Notes: generated from the letters alone by a model not told the origin. DNA of 64,000 bases from Stromatinia cepivora (GCA_014898415.1 RCTD01000003.1:310001-374000), one strand, 5' to 3'. Counted from the first letter of the stretch, positions 49,086 to 60,340 are shown. Translations and numbers: made by a program.

Positions 49086-49615
49086 ATTGACAAGAGTATT
49101 AGTAGCACAAAACAAACAGATCAACAGAGGGAGACTTGGGGAACCATTAGATTTTTAATCATGTACTATCAATTCGTCGTAGAGTGGCGCGAGTAAAGGA
49201 TGAAACGAATGTATAATTCAAGAGATAAATAGGAGAAAGAGCATGCTATTATTTGTGAGTGATCAATGGCCGTTAAAGTTGGGGTAAGTTGTCGTAGGTC
49301 GTCGTGAAGATTGTTGATATCAAGATTCGGATTGAGGTTCAAATATCCCTCTCAATTAAACCTGCATGATAGAATGAACGCGTGTGGAAGGCGCGTCGAA
49401 CACCAGGAACTTCCTTTTCCTTCACTAGGGCAACCACTGATCAACTTGATGTCTGTGACCTCATACCCCTGCTAGCTCAAAAAATAACAAGCGGGGAATT
49501 TTTGCGATAAAGATTCCGATATGGAAAAAAAAGTTTAAGCACTCAAGTAAGACTTACATTTAATTCTTTCACTAAAAATATCAATTCCTTTGATCAATTA
49601 CCTACAAATTTCGCA
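49086..49615. promoter_or_regulatory. Divergent promoter region of EXO1 and TMA16
   Basis: 530 bp between two start codons. AT-rich with an ACGCGTG word near 49379 and CGCGTCG near 49394, which resemble the MluI cell-cycle box (ACGCGT) that often precedes DNA repair genes. No gene seen. Confidence 0.45.
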
Positions 49616-50323
49616 ATGCCGAAAAGTCTTAAGAAAACCTCAAAGCATATCTCGAAGAAGAGAGGAGGAGAAGTCACAGCTTTACATGAAAATTCCCGGG
49701 ATTCTCGCAGTTTAAGAAGGGCAGGAGGACGAGATGATAAATTGGAAAGAATGGCAGCTGAGAGAAAAAGGCATAATCGTCCTATATGTATGCATTTCAA
49801 CAATTCATAATGTTACAAGCTTCAATTGACGTATATGATAGTGGAACGAGCTCTTTATTTCCAAGAAGCCATAAAAAATAATGGTGTGAAGCCACTCGAG
49901 CTCGATGCGATACATAACCTCATAAAAACGTAATGCGGCCCCCAACAACCTTTAATTCAACACTTTGTCTAACTATATACTTAGTTTCGTACACCAAAAT
50001 GATGAAGAGCTTAATGCTATAAAGAAGGAGCGCCGTCCTGGTCGACCAGCGAGTACAAGAGAGGATCTTCTAAAGATTAAAATAGCTGCGGATGAGAAGG
50101 AATATGAAAATGGATTTTGTTCGTCAATACATTTCTGTGCGATCTTTGAGCCTACAACTAACAATATGCAGACCTACCAGACCTCACCGATTTAGATAAT
50201 GTGATGGCTTTTGCGTTATGGGAGAACTCTACATGGTCATATCTTAACACTTTGAAATGGGTGCGCTTGTCGAGCAGTGGGCATATTCAGGAGACTAAAT
50301 TCCCACCTAAAGGATCTTCATGA
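49616..50323 (+). CDS. TMA16: Translation machinery-associated protein TMA16
   Basis: Tma16 associates with pre-60S particles and is a late ribosome assembly/quality-control factor. Four exons (49616-49787, 49842-49929, 49985-50118, 50172-50323) give 181 aa. Conserved landmarks run in order: MPKSLKKTSKHISKKRG, ALHENSRDSRSLRRAGGRDDK, LERALYFQEAI, TFVHQNDEELNAIKKERRPG with PASTREDLLKI, ENGFYLPDLTDLDNV and FPPKGSS at the end. The donor of the last intron is GTTCGT rather than GTAAGT-like; it is preferred because it alone restores the GF(Y/W)xPDLTD motif. Gene and order of domains are unambiguous. Confidence 0.94.
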
Positions 50324-50725
50324 TTGAGTGAAAGTAGAATTGGCGGCGTTGGTGGAGTTTGTATCAATACCCAAAATTGCGGGAGCAAATCGTGGATGAT
50401 ATTGTGTTATTTGTGCTATGGGGTTTGTATGTTTAGATAGAGTTGAGATATTGAACAAAACTACAGATAGTGAAATTAGAATGAATAATAAAACACATAA
50501 CAAAAACGCCATAAGCATTTCTCAAACCAAAATATACATGTGTGACAACAACAGCCTATGAAATCATACAATTTTACAAAAGTCCGGATCAATAATTTTT
50601 CCGACAGCAAAAAAGTTCCCTCAGAGGCGAGCTCAAGAATTTAAAGAATAAAAACTTCCAAACCACAATTTTATATTCCATAACAGAATCTTCAATCCAA
50701 AATAAAAAGCATAAATCCAATCATC
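50324..50725. other. Intergenic: TMA16 3' UTR and MAM33 promoter
   Basis: AT-rich, no gene seen. Confidence 0.4.
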
Positions 50726-51712
50726 ATGCTTTCCCTCCGTACTCTCACCCGTTCAGCACCACGAGTTGCCCGCAACTTAACCAATACCGCCATCAAAACC
50801 GCAACCCGTCCATCCCTTCTCCAAACCGCTTTCCCCGCCTCAAGACTCCAATGCGCATCTGCATTTTCGACCTCTAGCATTCGAAGCAAATCCGCCGCTC
50901 CAGAAAGCGATGCCGAGTTAGCTGAGAAACTCGCTAGCGAGATTCAAATGGAGAAGGATATGAAGGCTCAAGAGGAAATTCCTACGAGTGTGAAGGATTA
51001 TATGGAGAATGGTCCTTTTGAGATTATTGATACGCCTGGACAGGAAGAGGTTGTTTTGACGAGAAGTTTTGGTGATGAAAAGTATGTTTTTATTCATCTT
51101 TTTTTTTTCTGTCTCATTTTTTCTCCTGTCTTTTCTTCTCTTCAAAAAGAAAAGGAAAACAATAAATAAATAATAAAAAACGGACCATTAACAACAAATC
51201 CTAGAATCCGCGTCACCTTCTCCATCGCCGACCTCAATGCCTACGACCCCGAAGCCGACGACTTCCAAGACCGCGGCCTCGACGAAGAAGATCTCGACCC
51301 CAGCAAACCCGAGGACTTAGACGAAACCGAAGATGCCTCCTCCACCTCAGACGAAACCCAAAGCTTCCCAGCCCGCGTAAACATCATCGTCGAGAAGAAA
51401 AACAAAGGCGCGCTCGCCATTGAAACCGTCGCCGAAGACGGCATGATCGTAATCGACAACGTATACTACTACAACGATGCTTCGCACGCCTATGCCAAAA
51501 CCACCGAAGCTGCGCATCAACGTCAGGATTTGTACGTCGGACCTCCTTATGGTAATTTGGATGAGGATTTACAGGTCTTGTTGGAGAGATATTTGGATGA
51601 GCGGGGAATTAACCAGGCGCTTGCGATTTTCGTACCGGATTATATTGATATGAAGGAGCAGAAGGAGTATTTGAGATGGTTGAAGAATGTTAAGGGATTT
51701 ATTGAGGCGTAG
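50726..51712 (+). CDS. MAM33: Mitochondrial matrix acidic glycoprotein MAM33 (p32/gC1qR family)
   Basis: MAM33 forms a doughnut-shaped acidic trimer in the mitochondrial matrix and supports mitochondrial ribosome assembly and translation. Two exons (50726-51081 and 51205-51712) give 287 aa. The N-terminal ~55 residues are an Arg/Ser/Thr-rich import signal (MLSLRTLTRSAPRVARNL) lacking acidic residues. The mature part begins near AAPESDAELAEKLASEI and continues FEIIDTPGQEEVVLTR and IRVTFSIADLN. An acidic stretch (EEDLDPSKPEDLDETED) follows, then NIIVEKKNKGALAIE and VYYYND. The final helix GNLDEDLQVLLERYLDERGI with FVPDYIDMKEQKEYLRWL is the family signature. This is the last ordinary gene before the repeat island. 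Confidence 0.95.
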
Positions 51713-52289
51713 GCTTCATATCATACCATATCACAGATTTGATGATACACCATTCTATATCCACAACCAATGGATGAATGGATGGATGGATAAAAAAGCT
51801 TTGTTATATGAGTTTTACTACTACCACCTACTTTCATTTCCCTTCAATCATGTCTTCTTTCTTCAAACTTCTTTCTTCATCCTTCATACCCTTTCCACTC
51901 TACTTGGCACTACACTACCACACCACACCCTACCTATTACCTATTATCTAGCTAGGTAGGTAGGTAACACCACAAGCTATTCATGTATATTATCACTCAA
52001 ATAGATAGATAGCACGACTATCACGACTGTCACGTACAATAAGATACGATACGACACGACAGATACGAATGCAATCTATGTAATGAATTTCAAATTTCAA
52101 GAGATACAAATTTCTATTCTAGAGATACATTTGATACTTGACACTAGACACATGATAACTACCCAATATTTCCATGTTTTTGGCTGTATAGCCTCACTTA
52201 CTTGATGTTTGATGCTTGCTTAATGCTTGCATGTACTGTATATAAGATTTTATATATATCCTTTCTCCTCCTTCCCCACTCTCTCCTTC
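51713..52289. other. MAM33 3' flank at the edge of the repeat island
   Basis: AT-rich with CTAGGTAGGTAGGTAA and GATAGATAGCACGACT microsatellite-like words. No gene seen. Confidence 0.4.
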
Positions 52290-53534
52290 CCCTCCGCTCT
52301 CTCCTTCCCCTCCGCTCTCTCCTTCCTGGACCTCTTCGATTTGGTCTCGTTCTAGATACCATTTTCTTGTGGCTATCCTTGTCTCCTTTAAAAATTCTAT
52401 GGTTTTTTTCAATTCCGATTGTGGTATGTAAAAAAAGCTTTAATGTGAATCTTTTAGTAATCTCTTTCTAGCTTCTCTATAAATAGAACAATCGAGAAGA
52501 AGATGCTGGGGGGTTTCTTTGAGCATTTATCGCTTATTGATGCTTTGAATCGATGAAGATAATCCTTCAGGTATCGATGCCCTATGGGTAATCTGATCTT
52601 CGATTTAAGCTTCCAAGGGAGGATTTTCTAATATGTGGAAGGTCTTTGATTTTCTCTTTGATTGTAAGCATCGAGTTTAGCTAGCCACTCTTCAACCTTA
52701 GTTCCTTTGATCAGCATTCCTGTTAGAGCAAAGCTAGTCTCGTTCGATTGGGCAGGAATAATATTACATTTGCAAATCTATGAGTCTTTTACAATGTATC
52801 CAGTGAGACTACAAATATAAGTAAAAGTAACCAATTTTTACCATGCTTTCCCAGATACTAGATGTCAGTCTCAGTATCCGTTGAGAAGGTTGTGCCCAAA
52901 CAAAACAACCTTTCTACACCTATTAGTTCCTGTTTTCTCCCTAAGCCTACCCGGTACCTCCATCATGCCCTCTGCCCTATAGTACCCTATTGTAGACGGA
53001 TACGCACATCCGTCCTCTGGAGCCATATAGGCAGTGCTGTTCCAGACCAATGTCTCCTAAGTCGATATGACCAACTTTATGTACAGATCAGCTGCACTAA
53101 GAGAGCTGCGGGCTCAGCTGCCATATGCAGTAATCGTACGAAGGCACCCTTCTATTACCGAAGTCATCCTTTCTCCTTCGCCGCCATTATATGTTACGCC
53201 CCACAGCAAGCCACTGCTTCGCGTTACTCTGCTAGATCTCTCTATGCAGAGCCGACCGTATCTCGCAAGAGTTGCTTTCTATACGCCCTTGGCCAAGCAG
53301 TATATAGAACAGTGTTTCTCTCTCACTAACCAAAACAGACCAGCCTATTCCCCTGCGCATTCTCCTCCGCCCTATCGTATATGTATTATAAAGCCTGCCT
53401 CTGCCAATAGTTCATCCGCCGCCGTGATATCGTTTGATATAAAGCGCATTTTGCTAAAAGCGTCCCTCCTCTTTAGGAAATCATCCTCCGCCGTAATATC
53501 ATCTCTTTCCAATCGATAAAGTGCTGAGAGCATC
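52290..53534 (-). mobile_element. Degenerate non-LTR (LINE, Tad1/Jockey-like) fragment
   Basis: Minus-strand translation gives pieces of the C-terminal half of a LINE ORF2 with frameshifts and stops. Read in order: GCLRTITAY and DLYIKL (53150-53060, like the post-RT block of Tad-type elements); YLGKHG (52860-52845, RNase H region); SNETSFALTGMLIKGTKVEEW (52745-52680); LPIGHRYLKDYLHRFKASISD (52600-52535); KETPQHLLLDCSIYREARKRL (52520-52465); and FLKETRIATRKWYL (52400-52355). The last three are the classic end of fungal LINE proteins (..GHGYLK..L.RF.., C..ETP.HLLL.CP.Y, FL..T.IA.R.W). GC content is much higher than in the rest of the island, so RIP has touched it lightly. The upstream third (53200-53534) is coding-like but unassigned and contains a diverged ~65-bp duplication. 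Confidence 0.75.
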
Positions 53535-53540
53535 CCTCCA
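53410..53540. repeat. Diverged ~65-bp tandem duplication
   Basis: Two copies start with TCATCC(G/T)CCGCCGT(G/A)ATATC at about 53410 and 53475. Each ends in a GCTAAAAGCGTCCCTCC or GCTGAGAGCATCCCTCC block. Differences are mostly transitions. Confidence 0.6.
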
Positions 53541-53542
53541 AT

Positions 53543-53928
53543 CAGGCATGGACATTCGTACCCTACCCGGGGTATTTGGCCTTTACAGAGTGGTAATTTT
53601 ACCCTATAGAGGTTTTATGAGGTGGTTATCTAACAATATCGCCGGGTATCAGAGTATTGCAGAATAAATATTATATGATCATTCTATATTATCATCTAAG
53701 GCTTTAATTATATTATAAATTAATCATATGATGTTTGAATCATATAATATGGATATCAGGAATTATATAATCAGGATATTGAATTATATAATTAAAGCTT
53801 CAAATAATAATATAGAACGATTATATAATAAGATGATTACTCTACCCTGTAGAGCTCGAATAGGGTAGCTTTTCGGCCGGGTTTACCCCGGGTTACCCCG
53901 GGTATATCCTACCTTTTGCCCAACCCTG
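53543..53928. mobile_element. hAT-type MITE (386 bp) with 8-bp target-site duplication
   Basis: The ends are inverted: the right end read outward is CAGGGTTGGGCAAAAGG and the left end begins CAGGCATGGACATTCG, in keeping with hAT terminal repeats (CAGGG-type). Both ends continue into a shared inner ACCCGGGGTA block. The element is flanked by CCTCCAAT (53535-53542) and CCTTCAAT (53929-53936), an 8-bp duplication with one transition, the length hAT transposases make. The interior is AT-rich, non-coding and carries further inverted stretches (TACCCTAT near 53597 and ATAGGGTA near 53863). It is therefore a non-autonomous element inserted next to the LINE remnant. Confidence 0.8.
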
Positions 53929-53936
53929 CCTTCAAT

Positions 53937-54895
53937 CTTTTCCTATATATAAAAACATTTAATATTATAATAAAGACTGTATAGACTAGAACTTTTCTCG
54001 AAAAAGTCATATATAATCTTTTGAAATTCTTTCAATTCAGTATAGATTATATAATAACTATATAAATTAAAAATTAATAATAATAAAATAATTATAAGAA
54101 CTAAAGTATTTAAAAAGAGCTGTACTATTAGTGAATCTTTAATCTCTTTCCTTTCAATATAAATAGTACTATTTTTTTATAGTATAGTAATCAAGAATAA
54201 ATAATATATAATACTAATAATAGTACTATACAACTAGGTACTACCGAAGTGATACTATTGAAAAAGTGGAAACCAGTCGGATGTTCAGGTATCTAGGTAG
54301 GACTTATTGAGTCCCGGGGACTGGCCCATCGCATGAGCTTTTATAAGTTTCCTGTCTGGTGCCACCTTTACCGTAGGAAACTGTGTGGGTTTTCATAATG
54401 GGTTCGTTGCAAGCGAATACGTCATATGGTTGTAATGGCACTTGGGGGGTATTTGGCCATGTTGTCAGGAGCAGTTGCAATGTATAGTACACCGAGTAAG
54501 CTTTAGAATTTGACGGGGCAGTTACTTCAGCAGCTGTAGAGGTGCGAAGGCTGGATTATCTTAGGGATTGTTGGTAGAGGGAATAGGAGTGGTGCGAGAG
54601 GATGGGAGTAATAACATCTAGACGACAAAATATATACCGCATAAATTCAACAATCTGAAAACACGCTTTTCTAAGGTTCTGGGTGTATGATTGAATGGAT
54701 TACAAATATGGATTAATAAATTAGAAATTTTCAATCCACCTTACTGATTCTTCCACCCGGAAATAGAAAATAGTAAATAAGCTTATTTCAGAATAGAAAA
54801 AGTGTTATAATTGCTAGAAGGATATTGTTAGTAAAACTAAGAAACTCTATAAGGAAGCAATTTTATTGTTAGAAGCAAATATACAATTGATAGTA
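53937..54895. other. Island sequence between MITE and Fot1-like element
   Basis: 53937-54230 is very AT-rich with no readable protein. 54240-54720 is a GC-normal patch with one ~90-codon minus-strand frame (54304-54570) of unknown nature. 54720-54895 is AT-rich again. No confident gene. Confidence 0.4.
54304..54570 (-). pseudogene. Orphan coding-like segment of unknown identity
   Basis: A minus-strand frame of about 90 codons without a proper start ends at 54304. It reads VYYTLQLLLTTWPNTPQV and VSYGKGGTRQETYKSSC, with two cysteines and no low-complexity bias, unlike the AT-driven frames around it. It could be a 3' exon of a gene broken by the transposons, or a piece of an unrecognised element. 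Confidence 0.3.
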
Positions 54896-54942
54896 ACCGA
54901 TTTCCCTACATCGTACACGACCCCACATCTTGCACACACTTT
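54896..54942 (+). repeat. Left terminal inverted repeat of the Fot1-like element
   Basis: It matches the reverse complement of 57033-57079 with scattered C/T and G/A differences, as expected from RIP on both arms. Confidence 0.85.
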
Positions 54943-57032
54943 TAATTTTATAAAATATCAACCACTATAGACGGATATAGCGATGATATACCTTTAGAAG
55001 CCCATATAAAGCTTATATTAATTCAAATTAAAGAAAAAGAGTACCCTAAATATACTCAAATAACAAATTTCTTCAAAATCAATTGTTCAATATTCTTTCA
55101 ATATTATAAAAATAAAATTATCTTCTATAGTATTATATATATTGAAATTTATTAATCTTTTTCAAAAAAATAAAAAAAGATTTTAATTGATCAAATTAAT
55201 AAATTGATATAAAGATCTATATTCTTTATAAATTATATAATCAAAAACCTTGTAGAAGAAATTATAAGTCGTTTTTTAGGAAAAAATTGAACAGCAAATT
55301 TCATAAAAAGGTATAAAATATATCTTCAAAGTCAGTATCTCTGATATATTAATAATTTGTATATAAAAACTAATAATATTATTATATTTGAGTATTTTTT
55401 ATAATCTGATTTGAATTATTTTATATTATTATTAAATTTTATTATTTAAAAGAGTTATATTAATATTTCTCTTTTTTTTATTTAATTGATAAAAATAATT
55501 ACAAAATATAATATATTATTTAAGAATATATATAATTGAAACGAAAAGAATTTTATAATTAATCTAGAGAGGATTATGAAGAGGATAATAAATATTAATA
55601 TATATGATCATAATAGAATTACAAAAACTAGATAAAATAGATCGAGAAAGTTTATTATCCTTTTAATATATATATATTAATAGTATAATTATTCTATCTA
55701 CTTTAATTTATAAAAAGAAATCTGGAAATCTATAGGATATATAAATTGATGAAATAGAAATGAAGGATCAGATTTATTTCGGAATTTCAAGTAATGAATG
55801 ATTGTTGAATATATTTAATTTTATTTGATTTAATAAGGTCTTTCAATATTATATTTATTCAAAAACAAGGAAAGGATATTATTTATTAATTATAGATAAT
55901 CATTCTAATTATATAAATATAGAATTTATATCGAAATACAACAAATTGAAGATCATTTTATTAATTCTCTCCCCCTATTCTATATATCAATTTTAATTTT
56001 TTGATATAAACTATTTCCTTTCTCTTTTGATAAATTATAATATAGAATTTAATAATCTAATATACAAAAATAAAGATATCATTGAAATATCGAAATATAA
56101 CTTTTGGATAATATTTAAAATTGTTTAAATTCAATTTATTACTATTCATAATATCCTGAAATCTTTCGAAAAAGCTGATATTTATTTTATAAATAAGAAT
56201 ATTATTATTTACAATATCGAATCAAAATAAGCCTTTATATTATTTATATTGATATAATTCATAAAGAATAAAATAAAGATATTATATATAATTAAAACTC
56301 TTTATCATTTCAAATTAAAGTTTCGTTTTAAACAAAATCCCAATATTATTTAAAAGTTTTTTAAAATTATATTTATATATACAATTAATACTAATATTTA
56401 ATTATATAAAGCAAAAAATCTAAAAGAAATTTTGAAGATCGAAAGAAAAAAAAAACTTTGTTTTAAATATTTAAATCTAATAAAGAAGAAAAATAAAGAT
56501 ACTTTTTTATATTCTTTTTTATAAATCAAAAAAACTAGAATCTATTAATCAATAAAAACATTAATTATTAAACAAAAAAAGAAAACTAAAAAACAAAAGA
56601 AAACTAAAAAGAAAATTGAAAAAGAATAAAAGAATAAAACAATTAAAAAAAGAATAATATAAAAGAAAATTGATTATCAAATTATATATAATATTAAAAA
56701 AGGGATAAAAAAAGTTCAGAAATTATTAATATCTTTTATTAAAAGAATACAAATAATTCAAAAACGTTTTTCTATTATAAATTTAATATCCCAAAAAGTT
56801 ATAAAGAATTATAACATTATAAAGATTAATAAATCAATAATGAAAGAAAAAAAGAGAATATTATATTCAAAGATTAAGCGATATATCAAAATTTCATCGA
56901 AATTGAAAATATAAAGATTTTTTAATTCTATAGAATAATATTATATCTTTTTATTATTCAAAAAGAATTATAGTTTTATATCTTATAGTTTATAATTAAT
57001 ATCGAATTTTGAAGTAATCGTAATAGGAATAT

Positions 57033-57079
57033 AAAGGGCGTGCAAGATATGGGGTTGTGCATGATATAGGGAAATCGGT
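57033..57079 (-). repeat. Right terminal inverted repeat of the Fot1-like element
   Basis: Contains GCGTGCAAGATATGGGG and ends GGGAAATCGGT before the TA target site. It pairs with the left repeat at 54896-54942. Confidence 0.85.
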
Positions 57080-57439
57080 TATATTATTATTCGATTAGAA
57101 AACTCTACAAAATCTCTGTATTTATTAAATTCTAGTATATAATTAACGGTTTATTATTGTTTCGATGTTGCTTTTTATTGAATATAAAAAAGAAGATTTT
57201 TCTAAATAAAAAAAGGATAATAAAAAGTTTTATAATTATTTTAGGATTAATTAATTCTTTGTTATTTGTAATTCTAATAATTCTTTTTATTTTATTTTTA
57301 AAAGTAATTTATCAATTAATCATTATTGGTATCCTTTTGAATAATTATAATGGAAACAAAAAGCATTTTAGATTTATTGATCAATTTAAATGTTTTTCAA
57401 ATTTAAGGGGAAAATATATTAAGGATTTAGAATAGTAAT

Positions 57440-60340
57440 GAAGATAAGGTGTTGATGTCAAATTATCAATTTATTATATAGTTTGAATTAGAATTAGTAT
57501 AAAGATTCGAAAATATATAAAAAGAGTTCGAAATCTTTAAATCAGAAAATCAATAATAGATCGAGGAGATTTTCATTTGTTTTATATAAGAAAGAGTAAT
57601 TCATTTATCGATAATGATTATTAATAGTAGAAAGATAATATCTAATTCCATTTTGGTTTTTCAAGAAAGATTTCCGAAATTTCAAAAACTTTTATTTTAT
57701 AAGGATTCTATTATTATAAAAATAAAGGATTTCTTCTTTTAAATTGAATTTATATTTCGGAATAATAATGAATATTACTTTCCAATAGATCAAAAGAAAA
57801 TAGATTATATTATTTAATATTTCCAAAAACAATTTTTTGTAATTTAATATCGATATAAGAACGAAACAACAAATTCTAATATATTATAAAAAGAATTTAG
57901 AGAATATATATATAATATAATATTAGATAAAAGCAATTATTAATGTTTGATTATATAACAAATAATTTATATTAAATAATAATTTATATTAAATAATAAT
58001 TTATATAAAGTATAAACAGTTTTGTAATATATTTTGATAATTTGAAGAAAGAAATTGAATCGGAAATGAAAAGTATTTAGAAAGAATATCTTCTAGTAGA
58101 TTTATTTTCTTATATTACAAAAAGAATTTCGGAATTATTCTAATAATCAAAAAGCAAAAATGAATTGATCAAATAAGTATATCGTTTAAAAAATATAAAT
58201 AAAATATATTATATAATAAACCCTTTTGATATACTTTATAATTGAAAATAGAATAATTTTTTTATATAATTAAATCATTTTTTCAATTTTTTTTTAAAAT
58301 AGATAATCTTAATAATAAAATAATTCATTATCGATTATCGATATATAATTATAATTTCAATATTTCAAATCTTTTTTTATAGAAAAGAAAGATAAAGAAA
58401 CTTTAAAGGAAGATTATCGAGAATGAGAATTGTAATATTATATTATGAATAATCGATATATCATTATAATCAAAACAGATTACAACAATCTCCAATATTT
58501 TATGAAGAAAAAAGAATTCAATAATAAGCAAATATAATAGACCGAAATCATGATTATCTATGATTTCATAATCATTTATAGATCAAACAAATTAAACCCT
58601 ATTGATAATCTATCAAGATAATTAGATTAAATAGAAAATATAAATAGTATTAATGAAATATTATTTATATTATAGAATAAATTGAAAAGTATTATAATAA
58701 TAACCATAATTTTCTTTCTTTCGAAAGTAAAAACAAAACCTTTATGGAATACTATAGATCTCTTTCAATGAAAGGGGTATAATTTGCTTTTATATAATTC
58801 TGAAGAATTGTTAATAGAAACTGATTGTAAATAATCGATATTATATCGAATAATTAATATATTAATTAACAATAAAACAATATTTGAATTAATATTGAAA
58901 TCAATAAGAAATGCTTTATTGTAGCTTCAAGAGAATGATGATTTTACAAAAAATAAAGAATATTTGAAACACTAATATAATTCAATTGGAAATGCTGTAT
59001 TTTGGAAAATCGACGCTGATGATTTGTTTATTTATAATAAATATATTTTTATACTATTAAATAAAACTATAAGGATTAAAATCTTAAAGATTTATTACAA
59101 TGATTTTATAAAAGATTATTAAAGTATCAAGAAAATCTGGAAAATCTTGAAAAACAAATATTTCTGGTTCAATATAATAAAAGATATAAAAAGATATATA
59201 TAAATATATATTATCTATTAATAAATAATTATAAAATATTATCAATTTTATAACGAATTACAAACCCTATTATTCCTTTTTAATCCTTAAAAAGAAATAA
59301 CAATAGATTTTATTATAAATTTATCTCCAAAAATAAATAAATATATATATAATATTATCTTCATTATTATCAATAAATATATAAAGCTCATTTAATATAT
59401 TCCAATCAATAAAATAATAATTTTATTCGAATTAATAAAGATTCTATTTCGATATATTTTTAAAGATTTCAATATATCGAAAAGAATAATTTCAGATCGA
59501 GGATTATAATTCACAAACAAATTTTAAAGGAACTTGCTTTTCTATTTAAGAATATATTACAAATTATCGATAATATTTTATTTACAAATCGATAATCAAA
59601 TAAAACAACAAAACTAGAATCTAATTCATTATATTATTTGTTATATTAATTAAAAACAAAATAATTAAGTATCGCTATTATCCTTAACGAAATTCATTTA
59701 CAATATAATATAGTATAATACAATTGGCAAAATATTCTTTAAAACAATATATAAATACTTATTTATATTTAATTATATTGATAAAGATATTGATACCGAA
59801 AAGAAAACGTTTATTGTACAAAAACATATCGAATCATTAAATTAAGAAAAAATAAAATTAACAGAAATTTGGAATAATTTAATAAAGAAAAAATCGAAGA
59901 ATAATAAAAAAGATTTACCCTAATAATTCTACATCGATGATAAAATTATACTCAATATCAAAAATATCAAACAATTACAATCCAAAAAGAAATTTTCTGA
60001 TTATTTTATAAATCCTTTTATTATTATCAATATCAAAAATAATGAACAAATATACAAATTAGTATTTCTATTATTATACAAAATATATAATGTTTTTTAT
60101 ATTTCATTCTTCGAATTATAATTTGAATATAAAAAAGTACTATTAATCTTTTGTTTTTCGAAAAAATCGAAAAAATATATAGAATATAAAATCGAAAAAG
60201 TATTAATTTATAAAAAAAAAGAATAAGGAATATAATATTTGATACAATGAAAAAACTATCAATTAATAAAAGATACATAAGAAACTTTATGAAATTTAAT
60301 ATATATCAAAAAGTATTTGAAGAATTATAAAAAAGAAAAT
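57440..60340 (+). mobile_element. Ty3/Gypsy LTR retrotransposon remnant, RIP-inactivated, reverse transcriptase not seen
   Basis: Plus-strand frames broken by stops show, in order: a gag-like stretch (57660-58160, weak); the end of RNase H (YNNLQYF then YDFIIIYRSNKLNPIDNLSR, 58480-58620); the integrase zinc-binding region (KIWKILKNKYFWFNIIKDIK, 59125-59195); and the integrase core (KEITIDFIINLSP at 59285, HYIP-like LIYIP, RIISDRGL..FTNKF at 59480-59525, YLRCYIN-like IHYIICYIN at 59620-59650). A post-integrase region with a possible chromodomain (60100-60330) follows. No reverse transcriptase core (YLDD, LPFGL) is recognisable in the ~300 bp between gag-like and RNase H sequence. No LTR pair could be identified by eye. 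Confidence 0.75.

Larger units (their letters stand above)
54896..57079 (+). mobile_element. Fot1/pogo-type DNA transposon, RIP-inactivated
   Basis: The 2184-bp element has ~45-bp terminal inverted repeats: the left starts ACCGATTTCCCTACATCG (54896) and the right ends in the complement, GGGAAATCGGT (57079). Both continue through a matching CCCCACATCTTGCAC block. It is bracketed by TA on both sides (54894-54895 and 57080-57081), the Tc1/mariner target. Plus-strand frames with many stops still show transposase pieces: the helix-turn-helix-linked NFIKRYKIYLQSQYL near 55290, and a DDE-core-like GYYLLIIDNHSNYINIEF with KIILLILSPYS near 55870-55980. These correspond to the LLI.DGH.SH and LLLPPH.SH motifs of pogo-type transposases. 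GC content is very low throughout, fitting heavy RIP. Confidence 0.85.

Noticed and set aside
57157..57435. 92-codon hydrophobic frame just right of the Fot1-like element
   Set aside because: Ile/Leu/Lys/Asn composition is what very AT-rich DNA produces by chance; no motif or conserved start.
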